NCBI GenBank assembly: GCA_013368375.1
Contig: JAACJP010000011.1
Coordinates: forward strand, 372,001-436,000
DNA: 64,000 bases
Source of the DNA: Tricholomella constricta
Lineage: Eukaryota > Basidiomycota > Agaricomycetes > Agaricales > Lyophyllaceae
Direction of reading: 5' to 3'
Numbering within the stretch: the stretch's first letter is position 1; each line of letters opens with the position of its first letter. The translations under genes were made by a program, and so were the position numbers. This document shows, piece after piece, positions 21,855 through 34,732 of this stretch. The notes beneath the pieces were generated by a model that searched no databases, was not told where the DNA came from, and saw only the letters and a program-made list of their open reading frames with translations.

Positions 21855-24800
21855 TCACTCCTCCTTGATAAGATCCGGCGGCGACCCAGTGATATCAACC
21901 TTGCCCACCCCATTCATCTGCGCATCCTGTATGCTCACATCCACGCCCGCTTCCCTGCACCCGCGCTCCTCCTCCTCCGCCAGACCCAAAGTATCCCTCG
22001 GCAGCCACACGGTGCGCTGCGGTCTTGATGCCGCCGGATGAGCAAAGCCATATTCCTCATCTGTCTTTGCTTTCGTAGTGGAGTTCGGCCCGGCCGGGTC
22101 TCTGACGTCGCGCGGGCTGGCCTCGATGGACTTGCCCTTGCCCGCGAGCGGCGTAGTCTCCTCGATACTGGGCTGCTGCTGGATGGTGGGTGTGTCGGTG
22201 TAGGTCTTGTCTTTCAGACTAAGCGGGAGTGCATGCAGGAGGGGTCCATAGGAGTTGTTGATGATGATGTTGAAGCCGGCCTGTTTTGTATAGCATGACA
22301 TGAGACACTCGAAAGAGAATTAGGTAGGACGTGGAATTTACGGTAAAGACGATCAGGACAACCATGAGTGCGCCTTCAGCAATCGCACTCGCCTTTCCAT
22401 TCTGATTTCTCGCGAGGAAAAACAGGGCGGCCAGACACACCTGCTGTACGTACAAGCCAGCGAAGATGTGCTGAATGGCCTTGGGGAAGAACAGACCTCC
22501 TGTATCGCTGGTCGAAGGCTGGCCGAATTGCCAGAGGAAGAGGTACTTGTACAGCTGGTAGAACATGAAGAACGTCGCGCAAGCGAGGCCGTTGATAATG
22601 GGCGAGATGATAGAGTACCCCAAAGCTAAAACGAGGAACGTTTGAAGGCAGTTAAGAGACGTATAAAAGGAAACCACTTACTGATGACGACGAGGAGCGT
22701 GATGCCAGGGAAGGTCGTTCCCCAAGCCACACTTCGAAGTCCGTACTTGATACCGTACACAGCGCGAGGAGTGCTGCCCAAGATGAAGAGCTTGACGTAG
22801 TAGATGATCAAAGGTACAATTTGCAAAAATCCTCCGGCTACTACTGATAGACCTTGGAGGACGATGTACCTAGAGGCAAAATTTATTTAGTTATTGAATT
22901 GACGTAACAAAAAATGTTGACACATACGTGAGGAAGAATGTCGACGACAAAGGCATATTTTGTGCGAGAAGCGTAGGCACGGAGGTCGGGTCATTGATGA
23001 GTTGAGGCAACGCCTTGATGATACCCGAAGACAGAGTCACGATGAGGAAGGAGTGCTACAACAAACAAGGGCACATTGACTGAGTGAGGTTTCGCATAGA
23101 AAGCTTAGATTAGTCTACGCACGATGACCTGGAAGATGAAAAACCGCGTCATCAACGAAAGTTCCAAGCCAGTATACTTTGGGATGCCTTCAAAACGGGC
23201 GAGGAGGCGCAGGATGATTGGAAGAAGCATCATAAGGACAGCGAGGAAAACGGGAGGGAAGATACCACTGATGATGCCGACAACGATTTTGGGGAGCGAG
23301 CAGATCCATGCAAGCCAGGACGTGGTTGCACAAAGACCATAGATATTCGAGACAACACCAACAAAGGCGACTGAGAAGAAGGTGGTTGAGTGAACGTGCG
23401 CGATGTGGTAATAATGGGAATTTTAATTCACCAGGGAAAGCCCAGAGGATGATCAATCCCGCCGTCGCTGCGTAGCTGATGGCGAGGCGGACCTGAAATG
23501 TGATTCATTGAAACTTTAGTATCTATAGAAATGTGGCAGTAGAAGCATCTTGCCTTTTGCTCGTATGGGTTAAGTCCGAGGTTGGCCCAGATGACATCTT
23601 CAGGGCTGACTTCGACATACTTTGCGCCTGACGCGGTGAGATAAGTTAGGTTAGAAAAAGGCGCAAGACATAGAACTTACTCATCCTGTACGGCGCGTGG
23701 TGCGTTAGCACCTGCATCGCCAGATGGGCCGAAATCTGCCTGTGGAATGTCACGAAAGCGCTATTGAGAGGAGGATAGCTCTTTTTTTCAGTTTCTTTCC
23801 CCTTGTCACTCTTTCCACCTTGGCTAGAACCTTCTTCACTCGGCGCGTCCTCAGGCTCGTCACTGTGATCCTTCAAGCCCCTTCCGTCATTTTCGATGTT
23901 AGCCCGTCCCTCGTCCAATAACTCCGTGCAAACCCGGATCTCCTCTCTTGCCCACTCGATGGTGTCAACCTTCTTTCCGACAAAAGGAATCATACCGAGC
24001 CGGTGCTGAGGTCGCATCTCCACTGGCACAATAACAGAGTCAAGCGTCGGTGAAGAAGCTTCGACATCTGCGGCCTTCGATCCTTTCTTGTGGCTTTTCT
24101 TGATTTCTGCAAGACGGATCTTTGCAGCGGTCTTCATGAGAGCAGTTTCAGCGGATTCAAGCTTGTTGCACGCATCAATGCGCCGATCGTAAATATCGGG
24201 AAGCTCCTTCAGATTCCTGATCCCCAAAGTTAAATGATAGATGATTCGTAGGCCAGTGTCAGTTGCGTACCTATTGATCCAGATTTTCTTGACGCCGCCT
24301 GGAAGATCATTGAAAAGATTGTAGAGAGCTCCTTTGGAAAGATATTTGCTTGGGATGCCTGTTACAAGTATAGTGTTTGCCTGCACTGATTTCGCATGTA
24401 CAGGACTGATGAGATGCTGTTGGCGTTTAAGGATAAATGACCGCATCTCGATCTTGATATTGTAGAATATCCAAGCTAAGCATATAGGCCATATTTAAGA
24501 GTCGCTTAAAGGCAAAGATGTCACTGAAACGCACCGGTAAACAGATAGACGAGGATGATATGTGCCGCGTAGCGTTGCTGCTTGTCGGGAGAGATGTTAC
24601 CGAAGACGAATATGTCCAATCCAGCATTGGTGCCAACGCGTGTGTTGACACTGTTGACGGGGAGCAGAACGACCCAAGAGATGATCCAGATTGGGAGAAG
24701 AATCCGAGTCATCATGCGGAGGAAGCGTACGAAGAAGTACGCGTCCATTCCGTTAGCGTTGATAATGGCGCGATAGTCCGCCTTGAAGACAGCGATGGGC

Positions 24801-25338
24801 CATAAGAGTATCGATTTACTCAGGGGTTGAATACGTTTTCTGTATTTTTAGAATTTGCGGTTAGTCCGCGGAAAGGAAAAAATAGAGACGTTAAAGTGCA
24901 GGAAGACGTGTGTAAACGACAGCACAAATGGTCGCTTTTAGCAGCCGAGAAAGCGGATGTGCGATGCCGAGGAGATACTTCTGGCCGGCCCATTCTATAA
25001 CGAACAGCCCTGTATGGCTGCTCAAGGATGTACGAGTCGACCCCTTTTGCGCCAGACGTCCCGTTGATGATGTTCTCATGTGAAACAAGACTCGACCATG
25101 CTTCAGTAAGAAACTAGGTACTCACGAAGGAGGTGGGACATAAGTTCGTGGTTCATAGATGGCCTTGAACCACGGTCGAAGGAGCGTAAATGCAGCGATT
25201 TCGGCACCAAAGACGATGGCGTTGAACACGAGGGCCGTTAGGAACGTGGCCGTCGAGGCTGACTTCGACTCCGAGATATTCGACCTAAGGATTATGTGAG
25301 TTCCAGGGAATGGGCTGGGGTACGAGGAGGACGTACAT
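21855..25338 (-). CDS. CSC1/OSCA-like calcium-permeable channel (Rsn1/Phm7 family)
   Basis: Multi-pass ion channel family gated by osmotic or mechanical stress. Three parts are visible. The N-terminal membrane region has TATFLTALVFNAIVFGAEI, FKAIYEPRTYVPPPS, SILLWPIAVFKADYRAII and NANGMDAYFFVRFLRMM. The cytosolic region (about 24450-23690) opens with ILVTGIPSKYL and contains an acidic Ser/Lys-rich insert. The C-terminal 7-TM block runs over about 23640-22270 (KYVEVSPEDVIWANLGLNPYEQK, VNGLACATFFMFYQLYKYL). The cytosolic tail ends at 21855. The start codon is split by an intron: AT at 25338-25337 and G at 25284. One intron (about 25128-24838) is near 290 nt, far longer than its neighbours. About a dozen exons in all. 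Region 21486-21854 is its 3' flank and contains a short GGAT run. Confidence 0.9.
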
Positions 25339-25399
25339 GGTGGTGAGAAGCAAGCCTGCACAGGCGAGTCCATTGACACTTTTTGAATTCTTGACGTCA

Positions 25400-27600
25400 A
25401 CCACGGGCCCTAATTGGGACTAAACCCGATTCGGCGCTCTTCATTGATCTCGATCAAGGCCAGTCTCGGTCTTGGCGCAACTGCAACGCTCGATACAACG
25501 ACTCAGTAGGACCCGCTCCAGTCTCCACACTTTACATTGCACTCACCATTCTAACTTGTTCTCAAGTTCTCATTTTACTCCTGAACGCTCCGATGATCAA
25601 ATCAGGTCCGTCGCGTATCTCTTAGGATGTCTTTTTTTGACAGGGTCAACGATGCAGTGTCCTTGAGTACTTCCAGCCCGTGCCGCAACGATGAGAGTTC
25701 CGTGATCTACTCTCTCGGATCTCCTGCATCCGGTGCAGATAAGCGTGGACTTGGAATCGTCCTTCCCCTGCTGTGCTATGCAAGCCCTGCCGTGAGTAAT
25801 TCTTGAGGAGACTTTTGACATCTGACATTGGAGCACCTGGCATCGGAGCTTGTGTCCAAGCCTGTCCAATGTTCCTTGAGAAGAAAGGTACCATCTGCCA
25901 AACCTCGAGTTTCAGGATATTCAAATACTCAATCTCCATGCAAGTAATTTGTTGGAGCCTTCTACCCCGCACATTTCTGGCCCCAACATATGACATGACC
26001 TCCTCATCAATTTGGGGTTTTTTCAACTCTGGACTTCTTCGAAAGGAATGATGAGACTTCGACCATCCCGAAGAACTGTTCGCTTCCAGAATTTCAAACG
26101 AGCTATCATCCTTGGCCAACGACCTGCCGAATCTTTGAGGCAAAATTTCCACAACGACTTCATGACCCTTCTACAGTGTTTCGTGCATACTACATGTGTT
26201 CACGTACTCGTCTTATCCCCCCGAGAATCGCCCTTCAGATACCATTATTGTTCAATGCTTTGCTTTTGCAGGTGCTTCATCATTCGCTATTGTTCTGACG
26301 TGTTGGAAGTCCTTTGCCTTACTCCTTCATATGTCAAACTCAATGCCCGTCGTGCTCGATAGATTCCATTTCTCTATCCTCTCGCGGTGCTCATCCGGGG
26401 ACCAATTTGTCAGATTACAATACGAGACCGACATGGCAGGCAATCTCGTGATTACTTGGCTGCTTAGGCCTTAGTATCCCTTATTCTTTTCCGCCAAATC
26501 TGCGCAGAACCCAGACAGGCCCTTCGACGGGCTATGCACCATAAGGCAAACGATATCCCCCACATGTCAGGGTCCAACTATGGGACCTTCTATCTAAAGT
26601 TTGAACACGGCAGAGAGCCAAGATACCTTTGGCAAACCGAGTCCAACTCCTTCTCCTCCTCAATCTTGACTTTATCAAAAATCCGTCTAGATATTTACCC
26701 TCCTCATGGAAAGGAGCATTTCTATCCCGAGGACCCGAGCGATAAGATGGATAAATTTTGGCTTAGATAATCATGATAGTCAGGGACCACGGCGTCATAT
26801 GTCAATCCCGCAAATCTTTCTCACTTGCCTTCAGCCCGGTTCTTCGTTGATATCGTGTTCCCCGTTGGCCGATGGGCAAAATCTCTTCACTTGCTCGCCT
26901 AAACTGAGTTCAGCTGACCACTAGCCATACAGGTGCTTTTGTTCTTTTCAAGCCGCCGCCGTTGGAAGTCAGCAGGTGGCTCCAGAGTCCAGAAGGGTGT
27001 CATGGGACGGACGGAGGACCCACGAAATGTCCAACGTTGGCAGGCCATCCATCACGGGCTTTAACTCTATCGTGCCGCCGAACGGTTCGTTACAAAAAGT
27101 CCGAATGCACGCAAAGTTCCTTTTGATTTCGTTATTGTTAAACATTGAATCTGTTGATCTCCTCTATAATTTCCTGATGATCTACAGAGGATCTCATGTC
27201 TGGCAACCTCGTGGATCACCCCTGGAACAGCCTCGGAATGTTGGCAGGACTACGAAGCTCTTGTTTCCTAAGGATATAGCGGCGAATGTGCTGAGGTACT
27301 ATATGCTTCGAAGCGCTATATAAGCCACTCAGATGTTGGAGTCATTTCCCTGGGCACCTTGACTCCTCTATATTCTCTCTACCTTGATATCCCTTGCATT
27401 TCGCGTCCAACGTTTTCCGTCCCACATCACAATCATGGTGCGTAGATGTGACCCTGACGCTGTCTTTGCCAACATGTATCCATACTTGTCACTCCTAGAA
27501 TTTCCGTGCACTACCCCGTTCCCCACCACCAGAGAGCCTCTTAGGACTGCTTTTCAGAAACCTCTCACCTGGTCCAAATGAGGTCCAAGGCTCAGACAAA
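25400..27600. other. Long stretch without a convincing gene
   Basis: I see only weak frames here. On the plus strand one starts MSFFDRVNDAVSLSTSS near 25628 and may continue after a GTGAGT donor near 25794. On the minus strand a 168-codon frame covers 26152-25646. Neither shows a recognisable domain or a clear multi-exon structure. The first few hundred bases must include the CSC1-like promoter. From 26200 to 27380 the frames are short and broken. Confidence 0.4.
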
Positions 27601-27654
27601 TTTTCTGCACTTTCTCGTTCTCTTCATTCTGCCAACCGACCTTTGGGCGTGGCG

Positions 27655-28899
27655 ATGCAAGGTCCTGTGTCCAGTAGTCGCCTTGAGCTGTCAGTGTTCG
27701 TTGGCAGCTCTGTACGCACCCCACTCTCGCACGTGAAGGAGCTACTCGAAACATCTGCGCGTCAAGGGTCGACTCTGGACGTCACTGTCAGGCTGCACGA
27801 CGAAGATGTTTACCGGGGTCAAACGATTCACGACGGCTGGTTACGAAACGATCCTGAGTCTACCGACCAATTTGTGCGCACCCTTTTTGAGGAACTAGAG
27901 GTCGTTTCTGCGCTTATGGAGGCCTTGAAACCGCATCTGCACCGCTGCGTGATGCTTTCGTTCGATGTGTTGTTCAGGACATCGCTTCCGTGGCTTCTCA
28001 GCGACTTGGGCAACCTTCCAAACCTTCAATTGCTCCTTTTGAAGGCTGGGAGCCATTTTGACGAGGTTCCCGGACTGGTCCAAGTCGAGCTCGATAGGCC
28101 AAGGTCGGCTGAAGCACTTCACCTTCCTGCGCTCAGAACATTGGAGATTAACGGCGCAAACTTTGCTGCGACCAGTATCTACAATCCCCAATGGCTGAAT
28201 TGGACGTCTGATGTGGAACTTTCGCATCTCATGCCTAACGAAGTCAAGTTTCACCTGATGCATGTTGCCGATGTCGTCGCCCCTCTGCGTCATGTCAATC
28301 GCCTTGTGCTACGTGACGTGGCCTTTTTCCACGAGCCAGGCTATTCGGACAAGATCACGGTTTTCGAGCAACTGGACGAACTCAGCCTCGCGGATCTTCA
28401 AGAGGAACATACTTGGAAATTCCTGCGACATTGTCGGTTCCCGCAGTTGACGAAGTTGACCGTTGAGCGCTGCGCTTTGGACCCCCTCACCAGCCTGGAT
28501 CATACTGATATCGTCGAACTCGAGCTGCAAGAAATCAACGAGGGCTACGTCCTGGCCCCTTTTCTCCTTGCTTGGAGGGGCACCGACCTGCGCCTGAAAT
28601 TCTGTGGCGGCTTCGATGACGACGTTGTCGAGAAAATCTGCGACGCAATCAGATCCCCATCTTCCGATGTTCCTTTCGCGCGCCTGGAGACGCTGAGGAT
28701 CATCAAATGCCCGAAGTTATCCGACACAAGTGTCCGCGAACTGGTGTATGCCATCAATGGAGCCCATGTCCGCCGTATCTCGCATGTGCAACATGAAACC
28801 TCTGACACTTCGGTTTGCTCCTGTGTCGTCCACGAGGAACCGCACGAGGACGACCAGACCACGACGAGTATGTGTTATCATGGCTATAAATCCCTCTGA
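27655..28899 (+). CDS. F-box/LRR-like protein, possibly missing upstream exon
   Basis: About 414 residues in one exon from ATG 27655. It has repeated leucine-rich segments typical of the LRR half of agaric F-box-like proteins: NLPNLQLLLLKAGSHF, LHLPALRTLEINGANF, VAPLRHVNRLVLRDVAFF, FPQLTKLTVERCALDPL, RLETLRIIKCPKLSDTSV. The last repeat has the classic SCF-type LRR look. No F-box is seen in this exon; short frames at 27384-27581 could be an upstream exon but I cannot join them. The final nine residues (MCYHGYKSL) are encoded by the first unit of the tandem repeat that follows. Confidence 0.6.
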   Translation: MQGPVSSSRLELSVFVGSSVRTPLSHVKELLETSARQGSTLDVTVRLHDEDVYRGQTIHDGWLRNDPESTDQFVRTLFEELEVVSALMEALKPHLHRCVMLSFDVLFRTSLPWLLSDLGNLPNLQLLLLKAGSHFDEVPGLVQVELDRPRSAEALHLPALRTLEINGANFAATSIYNPQWLNWTSDVELSHLMPNEVKFHLMHVADVVAPLRHVNRLVLRDVAFFHEPGYSDKITVFEQLDELSLADLQEEHTWKFLRHCRFPQLTKLTVERCALDPLTSLDHTDIVELELQEINEGYVLAPFLLAWRGTDLRLKFCGGFDDDVVEKICDAIRSPSSDVPFARLETLRIIKCPKLSDTSVRELVYAINGAHVRRISHVQHETSDTSVCSCVVHEEPHEDDQTTTSMCYHGYKSL

Positions 28900-29291
28900 T
28901 TCTAGGAAACTACAAATAAAGGTAGTATCAGTCAAGTGTCCCTCTTCTCTCCTTCCCCTTCCCTGAACAATTTCCCATCCTTCATTTTCTCTCACGGATA
29001 ATGACCAGCATGTGTTATCATAGCTATGACCCTCTGATTCTAGGAAACTACAAATAAAGGTAGTATTAGTTAAAGCAGTCTTACTCTCCGCTCCTTCCCC
29101 TTGCTTGGACAATCCCACATCCTTCACCCTCTCTCACGCATATTGACCAGCATATGTTATCATAGCTATGATTCTAGGAAACTACAAATAAAGGTAGTAT
29201 TAGTAAAGCATTGTTACTCTCCGCTCCTTCCCCTCCCCTGAGCAACCCCCCATCTCCCCATCCTTCATCGTCTCTCACACATAATGATCAT
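28868..29291. repeat. Tandem repeat, 3 units of ~140 bp
   Basis: Units at about 28868-29009, 29010-29152 and 29153-29291 share TCTAGGAAACTACAAATAAA, GGTAGTAT(T/C)AGT, a CT-rich stretch, CATCCTTCA and CTCTCACxxATAATGA. Unit 1 overlaps the last codons and stop of the preceding gene. Units 2 and 3 are closer to each other than to unit 1. The remaining bases to 29606 are promoter-like flank for the next gene. Confidence 0.85.
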
Positions 29292-29606
29292 GTAGCACGA
29301 CCATATCTCGACCATCCAACGATACCAACTACATAGTTTACTACAGGCTATAGGTACTTTGATGTCGTCTTGGAACTTGTTTATAGATCACGTTTTGAAA
29401 TAGCAAGAGGCGTCACATAAGTCTAATAGCACTGACAGCTTTGACTACTTACAGGAAAAGATATTCGACGAGAGAGAGGGAGAGACTAGAGCGATGCAAT
29501 ACCCTCAGTGATCCCATGATGAATTCATTGATCGGACTTGAATTCGTTCGGTGATGTCAGAACTGAACGCCTTTTCTCAATTCCCCACCCCCTTCAGCAT
29601 ACTTAA

Positions 29607-31670
29607 ATGTCAAGCAAACCCGCAGTTCCTATTCGACTGCCTACAAAGCTACCCCACTCAAACCTTCCAGGCCGACGCCGAGCATCGACACGTCTACCGT
29701 CCGGAAATGCCGACGACAAAGTACCGCGACGCGCATCACTAAGTGCCGGTGGCCCAAAGGCCCAACGAACGTCGAAAACATCCCAGAAATTCGTCGTGCT
29801 GCCTTCTGCGCCGCAGACGAAAGCGCTTCTTAGAGACTTAGATGAGGATCTGACCCTGGGGCATGAGACCGACGGTGGTGTTCGTGAATATAAGAGCCAG
29901 GCGGAGCGGATGTCCAAGGAGCAGAGAGAAGACGCTGGTTTCAAACGAATCACGGCGTATTGCGTCGCGGAATCGTTCAAGACGAAAATTTTGGCCTCAT
30001 TCTTGAAGAGGGAGCACAATGTTGCGCCGAGAGTGTTCGACGAAGCACTATATGTCGTACGTCTGGTCTAATCAAACTGGACTTACTTCAGCCTACTTAC
30101 CGTCAAACTCTGCGGCCATGTAGATATATCATCTACCCCTTCTACCAGGCTATGGCCTAGACACGAATGTGCGCTCCTCTATGCCTGCAAAAACGTCTGC
30201 GAGGAAATCCTACTTGTCCCGTCTGTCCGAAGCCGAAGAGAATGGTTATCAAGGTACATATTTCAGCTCACAACCGCTGCCATCCAGCTCTCTGGAGGGA
30301 TACATATCATCTTCGTCGCCTGTCGACACTCGCAAGGCCCTCCCAGAGCTAGAATCCGCCGGCGAGCATGAGCAATTCGCGCCTTCCTCAGAAACCGAAT
30401 TCCTTGCTCCCTCTGAAACCGAATTCGAGCAGGAGCCTCTTCAGTTCGCCTTCACATCCACCTCCTCCTCAGAGACAGAACACCCTCCTCAGCGTCAGGT
30501 TCACTGGCAATCCCCGCCGCGTCCAAAGCCGGCCGAGGAAGAAGTCGCTGAAGTGGTTTTCTTCGACTACGGTGTCGTTGTGTTCTTCGGCTTGGAGGAA
30601 AGGCAAGAACGGGAAATTCTTGAAGACATAGAGCGTGCTGGAGTCATGAAGCGCCCGATTGCGGAGCAAAATTGGGAGATTGAAGAGTGTCACTTCGCCG
30701 TACGTGTTTCCAAAAATACCCCCACGAATGCAAGCCGCTAACGTACCTATGCCACCAGCACGACCCACTCATTGCGTACCCGCGGATATACAACGATTTC
30801 TTCAGTGCGTATGAACCCCGTGCCGCCTTCTGTGAAGCGGCTGACTGACTCTCTCGCAGCCCTCAAATCTCGCTCGCACCTTCTCAAACTGTCCATCGCG
30901 CATGCTCTCGCCCAATCCACCCTTCTCGCACACTTCGAGACGAACGCCCAGCGCGTCCTCTCTTCACCCCTCGCCCGCGCTATCCCCGCACAACTTGCGG
31001 TCACCGGGAAACTCCAGCTGCGCCGTCGGGACGCCCTCAAGCTTACCGGTCGCCTGTTCAAGCTCCGTCGTGACGTGAACCTGGTGTCGAACGTCCTTGA
31101 TGTGCCGGAGCTGTTTTGGAGCGAGGCAAGCTTGGACGAGCTGTACGAGGCGGTCAGGGAGTATATGGAGATCACGAGCCGTGTTAAGGTGTTGAATGAG
31201 AAACTTGGTATCGCGAGTGATTTTGTGAGCTTCTTCCCCTTCCCCCCGTTTCTTTATTGGCTTTCCCCTTGGTTAATTTCTGACGGAAGTTTGGTTGGGA
31301 TAGTTGGAGGCAATTCATGATCATCTGAATGATAATGAGATGACACGGGTGACGATGATAATCATATGGTAAGGCCCTCCTCTCTCACCTCACATACATA
31401 CACTAAGGCTTATGTGGCATTTCTCCAGGCTCATCGTAATCGCTGTCGTTGTTGCATTTGTATGTCCGCCTCCCAGCCCATGGCAAGTCGCCCATCTGCT
31501 GATTGCTTACCGTACATTTACAGGGCGAGATCGCCGCGCGTCTTATTGTGCACGCTACCATGAGAGAGGAGGTTGGGCGATCCGTGGCCGTGCCTAGTGT
31601 CCTCGCGAAGGAGGATGTGCTACGCGTCTTGGACCGCATGATGCACCAGTCACCGGTATATGGTTCTTAG
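29607..31670 (+). CDS. Rmd1/RMND1-like DUF155 protein
   Basis: Member of the family of yeast Rmd1 and Rmd8 (required for meiotic nuclear division) and human RMND1. Family landmarks are FVVLPSAPQTKALLRDLDED near the N-terminus, then KRITAYCVAESF, LYVIYHLPLLPGYG (after splicing), EVVFFDYGVVVFFGLEERQE, and the helical DUF155 part with LKSRSHLLKLSIAHALAQS and ELFWSEASLDELYEAVREY. A C-terminal membrane helix (IIWLIVIAVVVAF) follows, with EIAARLIVHATMREE after it. At least six introns are needed, all with standard borders, for example after LYV at about 30057. A Ser/Glu-rich insert fills about 30330-30520. The first ~50 residues are basic. I set the stop at 31670; one more short intron before it cannot be excluded. 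Confidence 0.88.
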
Positions 31671-34600
31671 TTTATAAGAATTATGTGACGACGTCTTTTC
31701 AGTGCTTTCCATTGTTTTGGTGGACAGTGTAAATTTTATTCTGAACAGCATAGTCCCTATAGGCGCTTTGCATGGCAGGTTCATACATTTTGGCGAAGAT
31801 TGTTTTTTTGCTCGTTGCTTGTGACCCTGCGCCGGATCATCCTCGACAGCTCTTCTTCGTTGTAATCTTGGCTCAGCTTTGGATCTGTGGGAAGCCTGCC
31901 AGTGTCAGGATCAATATAGCTCTGTTGAATTTGCGGACTTCTTGTGGGGGTTGAGGCAATGGAGGCTCCACATGCTGCACTTTGTTACAGGTCCAACTGC
32001 GAGAACCGCTCGCGAAGCGAGCAGACGGTATGTTTGGTCCGAGATGATTTTTTCTGCTGAGGCGACTGCAGAAAGTTCATCCTGATCGCCTGGCGGGTCC
32101 CGCCACAAAATCATCGTTTTTTGACTCGCATGGAACTAAACTTCTCCCTAGGGCCCAGGGGCGACCTTTACCAAGATTAAGGTCATCACCAGCCCAAATT
32201 ATCTTGTCAGTCAGTGTGTATCTGGAGTTTCAAGTTTACTTTGTCGAATTCCAAAATCGCTTGCACACGTACTCTTGAGTTATGTCGCGATCGGCAGGTT
32301 CCTCAACGGTTGTGACGTCTGCACTGCAGGTTCGCTGGAGGGCGCCACCCCCCGATATCGGGATTTACTGCATCGCTACCAACATCGCGTTGTGAGTATG
32401 TCGACGTCCTGACCACGTTGTTGTCCTATGATCGTTTCCTAGCTGTCCCCTATCTGTCTGTATTGACATGTCTTGAAGCTGCACACCTTGCAGCGAGACT
32501 ACTTACTGAATCTCGATGTTCAGCAACGAATCGACGCAGCGATGCTATCTAGGTCCAGGGACATCTGGATCGACGCGTGGCATATGGAAACGTAGGTAGC
32601 TTTTTCAAATACATATATGTGTACCGTTCCTCAGTGAATATTTCATATATCGATACCTCAGCGCAGTGTTCACCGATGCTATGATCCTGCTCAGTGCTGG
32701 GCAACATATGGCACATTCAACCGTGCCTCGTCTCTTGCTTGATGTCGCCCATAATTTGTATCACGATCGCGATTGACGGTGCATACAGGAGTCGGTTCGG
32801 AGTCACCTGTCCTGCGAAAGGACAATGTTGCATGTGGGTCGACGTGGTATGCAAGGGAACTTGTTACCTCACCTGTCCTGGATCATGATGTATGATGATG
32901 GATCGACGGTGATCGGAGAGCGTACTTATGAGCGATCGTAATCTCGGCCGACATCAATTGCCGCAGGCACCGTCGCATTACACGAGAGAAAATGGCTCAG
33001 CCGACCCAACCCAGCTTGCAAGTCGCCTCACGTTGATCATCATATCAACTAGGAATAGGTAATTCTTCCTGTTCCCCATTGTACATGTACACACTGCAGG
33101 CCGCTCAAGGGTGTCTGAAATGCCGGAGAATCATATGCGTATGGATTGCCGGCATGTGAATTGTTGTATCATTATGCCAACATTGCAGCTCGCGCCCCTT
33201 GTCTTTGGATCTTGTCTCCTGGATGTACCCCACTGCGCATGCGCTTTGGTCGATACCAGGCTTGAATTTCTCGCAATGCAATATCTGGGTCAATCCAACC
33301 CTTGCCTCGTCTGACGACGGGCGACGCCGCCATCACGTGTTCGCGTTGACCTCCGATTTTTCTACTCTGTCACTGTCATTGACCTCCTTCGCGACCCCCC
33401 ACACATCAATTTCCATGACTAGAAATGTCACTTGGTGATAACTACAACGACCACGATAAATTAAACGACATCGCGACATGTCAGTGTATGGTGATAAGTG
33501 ACTCGGAGTTATCACAATCTGGTGCGCAGGCTTGCGGTCAAAAGTTGCTAAACGTGCGGGAGGCCTCCGCGGCTCCGACTCTTCCTCACCTCTTTCCGCG
33601 GGGCGGGGCACTTGGCAATACATATGGTCAGCGCCACAGCGTGGTTTAGAGTTTTTGCTTCCTCGACATCAGCCATCGACGTCGGTGTGTGCGGGTGCAA
33701 TTTGTCTTGTCCGGGTGCAATTTTTTTATTACACCGATTCAACAATTAATATGGCACAGTAACCTCTCGCCTTCCTACTCCTTGGCTGACCTCCACAAAA
33801 TAACGCACACGGTCCTGCCCGAAAGCCCGGCCTGTCCGAGGCCGCGACAGCAACCGGTCGACAATGGAGTAACGATTCACGATAAATGCGTGATGCGTCG
33901 ACTTACATGTTCGGAACTATAACTCTAGTGGACAACCATGCCACATAACTAGTTGGTATAGGTTCAGGACATATAATGGTGCTTCGAATTCAATATCCAG
34001 AAACAAATTACACCTTGAAACTTGATTTCTATGTTCCCGTGCTGGTTCCACGAGTCACATTATTGCTTCCTTTCAAGCTGCCGCTTCGATGCATCACCTA
34101 GTGTCGCTGCGAAACCCCCATTATGACCGTGCTATCCGAAACAGATGACCTCATATAGCATATATGTCAACCTTCGTTGTCGCTTGCGGGGAATCTGTGG
34201 GATAATGTTGTGATGGTTCAAGTCTTGTGAGTTCTTTCTAGAGCTGTATTTCCACGATTGATGATAGTATCAGACGGGTCGCGGATTTTTCTCGCCATTT
34301 CAATCACGATGAAACAAATATTCGAGCTACCTGTTCCTGTTGAAACCCACGCCGACTCGGAAGTACACTTATCACGGACTTCACGGAAGCTTTCTCGCCT
34401 TTCAGAGTCGCTCGTAGGTCGGTCGTTAACATGTATCATCATATACTTATCTTACTCGCTGAGGTACATACTATACGAAGCACTCGTTGAGCAAATAATA
34501 GCCGCTCCTGGGTTGCACTGCCCTACGCCATCAGGAAAAAAAAAACATCTGATTTGAAACGAGAGTCCTGCATCACCCTGAGAGATCTGCCAATTACAAT

Positions 34601-34732
34601 GATTTCCTTCATTCTGATTATTAACCTTGTCGGTGGCGTGGCTCTGTTCGTGCCTTGTCACAGTATTGAAGTTTTCACCGAACAGTATAAGACGCCATCG
34701 GCTTGCAACTCGAAGCGGCATCAAGTAGTATC
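31671..34732. other. 3 kb without a supportable gene
   Basis: Frames are short and interrupted on both strands. There is no recognisable domain, no hairpin-rich RNA gene and no clear TIR pair. The stretch 33470-33620 is GC-rich and 33700-33760 has a repeated GGGTGCAATTT block (twice, about 20 bp apart). I read this as intergenic or decayed DNA. The last few hundred bases must carry the promoter of the next gene. Confidence 0.5.

Noticed and set aside
24891..25088. Short frame with LFVIEWAGQKYLLGIAHPL
   Set aside because: The flanking exons PPPS and KRIQPLSKS join in frame directly and match the family, so this is intron sequence.
30747..31175. 142-codon minus-strand frame
   Set aside because: Antisense shadow of the helical DUF155 exon of the Rmd1-like gene.
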